Below the pieces are notes generated by a model. The model saw nothing but the letters and a program-made list of their open reading frames with translations, was not told where the DNA came from and did no database searches. From the NCBI RefSeq assembly GCF_002843315.1, contig NZ_MVDD01000003.1, forward strand, positions 1 through 64,000: a DNA stretch of 64,000 bases, given 5' to 3'. Origin of the DNA: Labilibaculum filiforme (GTDB lineage: Bacteria > Bacteroidota > Bacteroidia > Bacteroidales > Marinifilaceae). This document shows, one piece after another, positions 60,534-64,000 of the stretch (positions are counted from its first letter, which is position 1; the number at the start of each line of letters is the position of its first letter). A program made the position numbers and the translations under genes.

Positions 60534-63059
60534 ATGATGAAATTTCTACTTGCATTATTTACTCTAATTATATCCTTTTCTACCCTCTATGCCGACCATG
60601 GTATTCATTTTAAGTCAAACGAGGTAGCAAAAGAAAATCGGACGGGAGTTGACATTACACACAAGAATAATATTTCGTATGAAAATAGTTTCACTATTGC
60701 TTTCATGCTTTCTTTGCGGGAAACGGATACTCATTACGGAGAAATACTATCCTTAAAAGAAGAAAATGGAAAAAACTTAATTCAGGTTACTTTCCGTGAA
60801 CCCGATTTGTACGTAATTCACAATAAAAAAGAAACTAAATTTCATTGTAATTTTAACACATTACATCTTCTTAAAAACAGATGGATTCCCTTTCAGTTAA
60901 AAATTGATAGCGAAAAAGGAGAAATCTCCTTAACTCTTGGAGTCAATCATTTTCAAAATTCAATTCGGTTTCCAAAAAAATCTGAATTTTCCTTATCCTT
61001 AGGGGTAGTAAACAAGTATGGTTTTTTTATTGATGAAGTTCCTTCCATGTCTATAAAAGACTTGGCAATTCATATTGATGGATCCAAAAAATATTTATGG
61101 CCATTTCGAAAAGATACTGATGATGAACTTAAAGACATTTTATCTAAGAAAACTGCAAAACTTTATAATCCTGATTGGGTAATAGATTATCACAATCGTT
61201 GGTCTAAAATTAAAACCTTATCATTTCCATCGCTTCCATCGATGGCATATGACAAAAAAAATGAACTGATTTATTTCTCCCTTCAAAATGGTGTTACATA
61301 TACTTACTCCATTAAAACAAGTACAATAATCACAAATAGTAAAAATTCCGGATATCCTGTTTTTGAAAAATCACAACAACTAATTGTTGACAACAACAAC
61401 CAATTAGTTTCCTACAGTTTTAACCAAAACAACATCTCCACTTACGATTTAGAAGACCACAGCTGGAGCCACAAAGACAGTGTAACCGATAACCTTCCAA
61501 AATGGTGGCATCATAACAAACTTATCCACCCTATCAGTCAGCAAATCACAACTTTATGTGGGTATGGTTACTATTCTTATTCTAATGTAATTAAATCATT
61601 CAACCCTAAAACGAATGTTTGGAACGAGCTTCATTTAAATGGAGATGCGATGCAACCAAGATATTGTAGTTCCCTTGGTTTTTCAGCAGAAAATAGTAAT
61701 GTTGCTTATTTATTTGGAGGAATGGGGAATTCCCTGGGGAAACAAATTTTGGGAAAAGAATTCTACTATGATCTATATCGAATTGATTTTGAGAAAAATG
61801 AGATAAAAAAAATGTGGGAATTGGAGCAAAATGATCAATTTCAATACTTGCCCGTTAATTCATTAAAAGTAACTGAAAAAGACAGCGCTTTCTACACTTT
61901 AGTGTTTCCTTGTCAAAAAAGCAGTACGCATCTTAAAGTGGCAAAAGCATTTATAAATGATCCTAAACTGTATTTTATTGGGGACAGCATTCCGTATGAA
62001 TTTATTGATATCAAGTCATTCGCTGATTTATATTATTGCGAAAGTGAAAACAAGCTAATTGCTCTCACCTCTCAAGAGTCTAACTCTGAAGCCGAAACAT
62101 ACGAAGTATCTTTATATTCTATAAGCTATGAACCTGGATCGAATGTAGAATCGGACCTGAATACGGGTTCTTTTTCTTTATTCCGAAAAATATTCTATTT
62201 CTTTTTAGCAAGTATTCTTCTATTCTTACTAATTTTTGTGCTTAGAAAAGCAAAAATCAAAAATGAAAAAATACAGAAGCCTGCTATCTTAACAATCCCA
62301 GACAAAATAGTGAGTTTTAAAATTCCACAGGTAAACTCCATCCTTTTATTTGGAGGCTTTCAGGTTTTCGACAAAAAAGGTAGAGATATTACCTATCGAT
62401 TTAGTCCTACCTTAAAAGAATTGTTTCTTTTAATTTTATTGTATTCGCTTGAAGATGGAAAAGGAATTTCGTCGAGAAGAATTCAAGAATACCTTTGGCC
62501 AGATAAACCAGAAAGTAAAGCCAAAAACAACAGAGGTGTAAATATTAAAAAACTACGTGGAATTATCGAAGATATTCAAGGAATCGAAATAACTTTCGAT
62601 AATAATTACTGGAAAATTAAACTTGAAGAGAATGTATTCTGTGATTTAGCTAGTATTCAGACTAGTATGAAGTCGAATATATCACATACGAATGAAGAAA
62701 AAATTGAAGAAATTATTCAAATTCTACACAAAGGAACCTTACTTAGAGATATCGCTCCCGAATGGTTAGATTCTATTAAAGACAAAACCACAGGAACCAT
62801 AGTAAGTACTCTTGAAGAATTACTAAACAAACACGAATTTGAACCGTTTATTCGTTTATCAATTTCGAATGTAATTTTTGAATTCGACCAAATGAATGAA
62901 ACCGCACTTCGAGTAAAGTGCAACCTACTTTCGATGCAAGGAAAACACAGTTTAGCCATGGAAACTTACGAAAGTTACATTAAACTCTATATGAAATTAT
63001 ACAACGAAAAGTATCAATTTTCGTTCAAAGAGATTATTGCTGAACATACCACAGCATAA
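60534..63059 (+). CDS. Membrane-spanning one-component PUL regulator: LamG-like / Kelch sensor, TM, SARP-type DNA-binding domain
   Basis: An 841-residue protein. Residues 1-20 are a signal peptide (LLALFTLIISFSTLYA). About 25-200 is a LamG-like sandwich (NSFTIAFMLSLRE...WPFRKD). About 225-525 is a Kelch/galactose-oxidase-type propeller (SLPSMAYDKKNELIYF, GMGNSLGKQ, CSSLGFSAENSNVAYLFGG). One transmembrane helix lies at about 553-573 (IFYFFLASILLFLLIFVL). The cytosolic part has a winged helix of the OmpR/SARP kind (LKELFLLILLYS, SSRRIQEYLWPDK, NRGVNIKKLRGII) and a helical BTAD/TPR-like end (ALRVKCNLLSMQGKHSLAMETYESYI). There is no kinase or phosphoacceptor, so sugar sensing outside is coupled directly to DNA binding. 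Divergent from susC, it is the obvious local activator. Confidence 0.82.
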   Translation: MMKFLLALFTLIISFSTLYADHGIHFKSNEVAKENRTGVDITHKNNISYENSFTIAFMLSLRETDTHYGEILSLKEENGKNLIQVTFREPDLYVIHNKKETKFHCNFNTLHLLKNRWIPFQLKIDSEKGEISLTLGVNHFQNSIRFPKKSEFSLSLGVVNKYGFFIDEVPSMSIKDLAIHIDGSKKYLWPFRKDTDDELKDILSKKTAKLYNPDWVIDYHNRWSKIKTLSFPSLPSMAYDKKNELIYFSLQNGVTYTYSIKTSTIITNSKNSGYPVFEKSQQLIVDNNNQLVSYSFNQNNISTYDLEDHSWSHKDSVTDNLPKWWHHNKLIHPISQQITTLCGYGYYSYSNVIKSFNPKTNVWNELHLNGDAMQPRYCSSLGFSAENSNVAYLFGGMGNSLGKQILGKEFYYDLYRIDFEKNEIKKMWELEQNDQFQYLPVNSLKVTEKDSAFYTLVFPCQKSSTHLKVAKAFINDPKLYFIGDSIPYEFIDIKSFADLYYCESENKLIALTSQESNSEAETYEVSLYSISYEPGSNVESDLNTGSFSLFRKIFYFFLASILLFLLIFVLRKAKIKNEKIQKPAILTIPDKIVSFKIPQVNSILLFGGFQVFDKKGRDITYRFSPTLKELFLLILLYSLEDGKGISSRRIQEYLWPDKPESKAKNNRGVNIKKLRGIIEDIQGIEITFDNNYWKIKLEENVFCDLASIQTSMKSNISHTNEEKIEEIIQILHKGTLLRDIAPEWLDSIKDKTTGTIVSTLEELLNKHEFEPFIRLSISNVIFEFDQMNETALRVKCNLLSMQGKHSLAMETYESYIKLYMKLYNEKYQFSFKEIIAEHTTA

Positions 63060-63088
63060 AAAAACCAGGCTTTCGCCTGGTTTTTTTA
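63060..63088. terminator. Terminator of the regulator gene
   Basis: AACCAGGC (63063-63070) pairs with GCCTGGTT (63075-63082) around TTTC, followed by TTTTTT. The stem is flanked by A-run and T-run, so it can act in both directions. Confidence 0.9.
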
Positions 63089-63239
63089 CACTAATCTAAC
63101 TTACTAACCTATTTCTAAAAAAATCCGGAAAGAGAAAGCTTTTCGCCTCCCAATCCGGGATAGCACACTACTACTACATAATTTAAAAATTTCTTTCACT
63201 TTTATTCTCAATAACGTAGAGAACAAATACTATTTTCCC

Positions 63240-64000
63240 CTACACAATAGTTAAAACAGAAGGTCTTTCTCTAAACAATTTAAAAATTAATTCTCCAAAC
63301 AAAGTGTTTGCCCAAGCAAACCAAGATCGTGTAAATTTTTCAGGATTATTTTTATGAAATGTTTCATGCATAAATCCTGTTTCCGCATGAGTAGCAATCA
63401 GCATCTGTAAACAAGAAATTATTTCCTGTTCATCATTAGAGGTCATCGCTCTCATAATAATACTCATTGGCCAAATCATATCGACACCAACATGAGGACC
63501 GCCAATTCCTTCGGCATATTTTCCCTTATAAAACCAAGGATTATTCGTACTCAAAACAAACTTTCGAGTATTTATATAAAGAGAATCAGCTCCTTCCATT
63601 GCTCCTAAATAGGGAAGAGATAATAAACTAGGAATATTTGCATCATCCATAAATAGTTTATTTCCAAAACCATCTACTTCAAAAGCTAATATTTTACCAT
63701 AATGTAAATGATCCGAAATAGCATAATTCGTTAATGCGTCTTCTACTTCGCTTGCTAATAGTAATGCCTCCTCAGCCAATTTGCTTTCTAAATTCAAATG
63801 ACTTGCTATTTCGGCCAATTGTTTCAATGAAACCACTGCAAAATAATTTGAAGGAATTAAGAAAGGCAATACCGTTGCATCATCCGATGGACGAAAGGAA
63901 GAAACAATTAATCCAACAGGATTCACTGGATTTCCAAAACCTCCACCCGACAATGAATCGTATGGCTTGGTAGTTTTTCGCTGAAAAGAATAGGGTCCTT
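63240..64000 (-). CDS. GH125 exo-alpha-1,6-mannosidase, C-terminal part (runs off the right edge)
   Basis: About 253 codons of the end of a GH125 enzyme are present; the frame stays open to position 64000 (GPYSFQRKTTKPYDS). The (alpha/alpha)6 barrel motifs SGGGFGNPVNPVGLI, SSFRPSDDA, HYGKILAFEVDGFGN, MDDANIPSLLSLPYLG, VGVDMIWPMS and ETGFMHETFHKNNP are family hallmarks; catalytic acids lie in the DDA and HET regions. GH125 removes alpha-1,6-linked mannose, complementing GH92. The internal TTG near 63953 is not the real start. Whether it carries a signal peptide cannot be seen. Confidence 0.92.
   Translation of the reverse strand, partial: GPYSFQRKTTKPYDSLSGGGFGNPVNPVGLIVSSFRPSDDATVLPFLIPSNYFAVVSLKQLAEIASHLNLESKLAEEALLLASEVEDALTNYAISDHLHYGKILAFEVDGFGNKLFMDDANIPSLLSLPYLGAMEGADSLYINTRKFVLSTNNPWFYKGKYAEGIGGPHVGVDMIWPMSIIMRAMTSNDEQEIISCLQMLIATHAETGFMHETFHKNNPEKFTRSWFAWANTLFGELIFKLFRERPSVLTIV

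Overview
The window looks like chromosomal DNA of an AT-rich marine-type member of the Bacteroidota, class Bacteroidia (Marinilabiliales/Marinifilaceae-like; this placement is inference). Supporting signs are a SusC/SusD polysaccharide utilization locus (PUL), a type IX secretion sorting domain, lipoproteins with Bacteroidota lipoboxes, TAnnTTTG-type -7 promoter boxes and a weak role for Shine-Dalgarno sequences.

Layout. (1) 1-7,060 is a mobile, integron-like region. A partial IS1182-family transposase sits at the left edge. It is followed by four attC-like imperfect palindromes that delimit gene cassettes on the minus strand. The cassettes carry a two-gene membrane-protein pair, a class D (OXA-type) beta-lactamase, a DUF695/RraB-like protein and a second class D beta-lactamase. 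Directly upstream, on the same strand, is a tyrosine recombinase that has all catalytic residues but lacks the extra helix typical of IntI. Beyond it lie two unrelated-looking repeat arrays with the same 21-bp period, a broken helical-protein gene, a truncated secreted-protein ORF that begins like another cassette, and the C-terminal remnant of a second, similar recombinase. (2) 7,260-9,411 holds a possible mini-lipopeptide, a DEAD-box RNA helicase and a small membrane protein. (3) 9,600-18,960 is bracketed by two cobalamin riboswitches. One precedes an AspT/YidE-type carboxylate transporter and a three-subunit biotin-dependent acyl-CoA (propionyl-CoA-type) carboxylase. The other precedes the anaerobic ribonucleotide reductase pair nrdD-nrdG. 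(4) 19,685-31,345 is mixed: a secreted beta-helix polysaccharide-lyase-like protein with three 97-bp tandem repeats in its leader, a SpoIIAA-like protein, a peroxiredoxin, a cytosolic hybrid histidine kinase, a thioredoxin-fold lipid-envelope protein, asnB and rlmF. (5) 31,666-35,384 is a duplicated unit carrying two GH16 lipoproteins, separated by a decayed IS3-family transposase. (6) 35,475-64,000 is one large PUL: susC, susD, two LamG-type lipoproteins (one with a GH18-like barrel), three GH92 mannosidases, a PNGase F-like amidase, GH65, GH97, an AmpG-like MFS permease and GH130, all on the minus strand. A divergent membrane-anchored Kelch/SARP-type regulator and a GH125 mannosidase (cut by the right edge) follow.

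How the genes work together. The PUL reads as a high-mannose N-glycan degradation system. PNGase F and/or the GH18-like protein would release the glycan from protein, and SusCD would import it. GH92 and GH125 would trim alpha-mannose, while GH97 and GH65 could remove alpha-glucose caps. The MFS permease and GH130 would move and phosphorolyse the Man-beta-GlcNAc core. The B12-controlled block fits a cell that switches its nucleotide reduction and its succinate/propionate metabolism according to cobalamin supply. All functional assignments come from motif and architecture reading of the given sequence; no database search was run.
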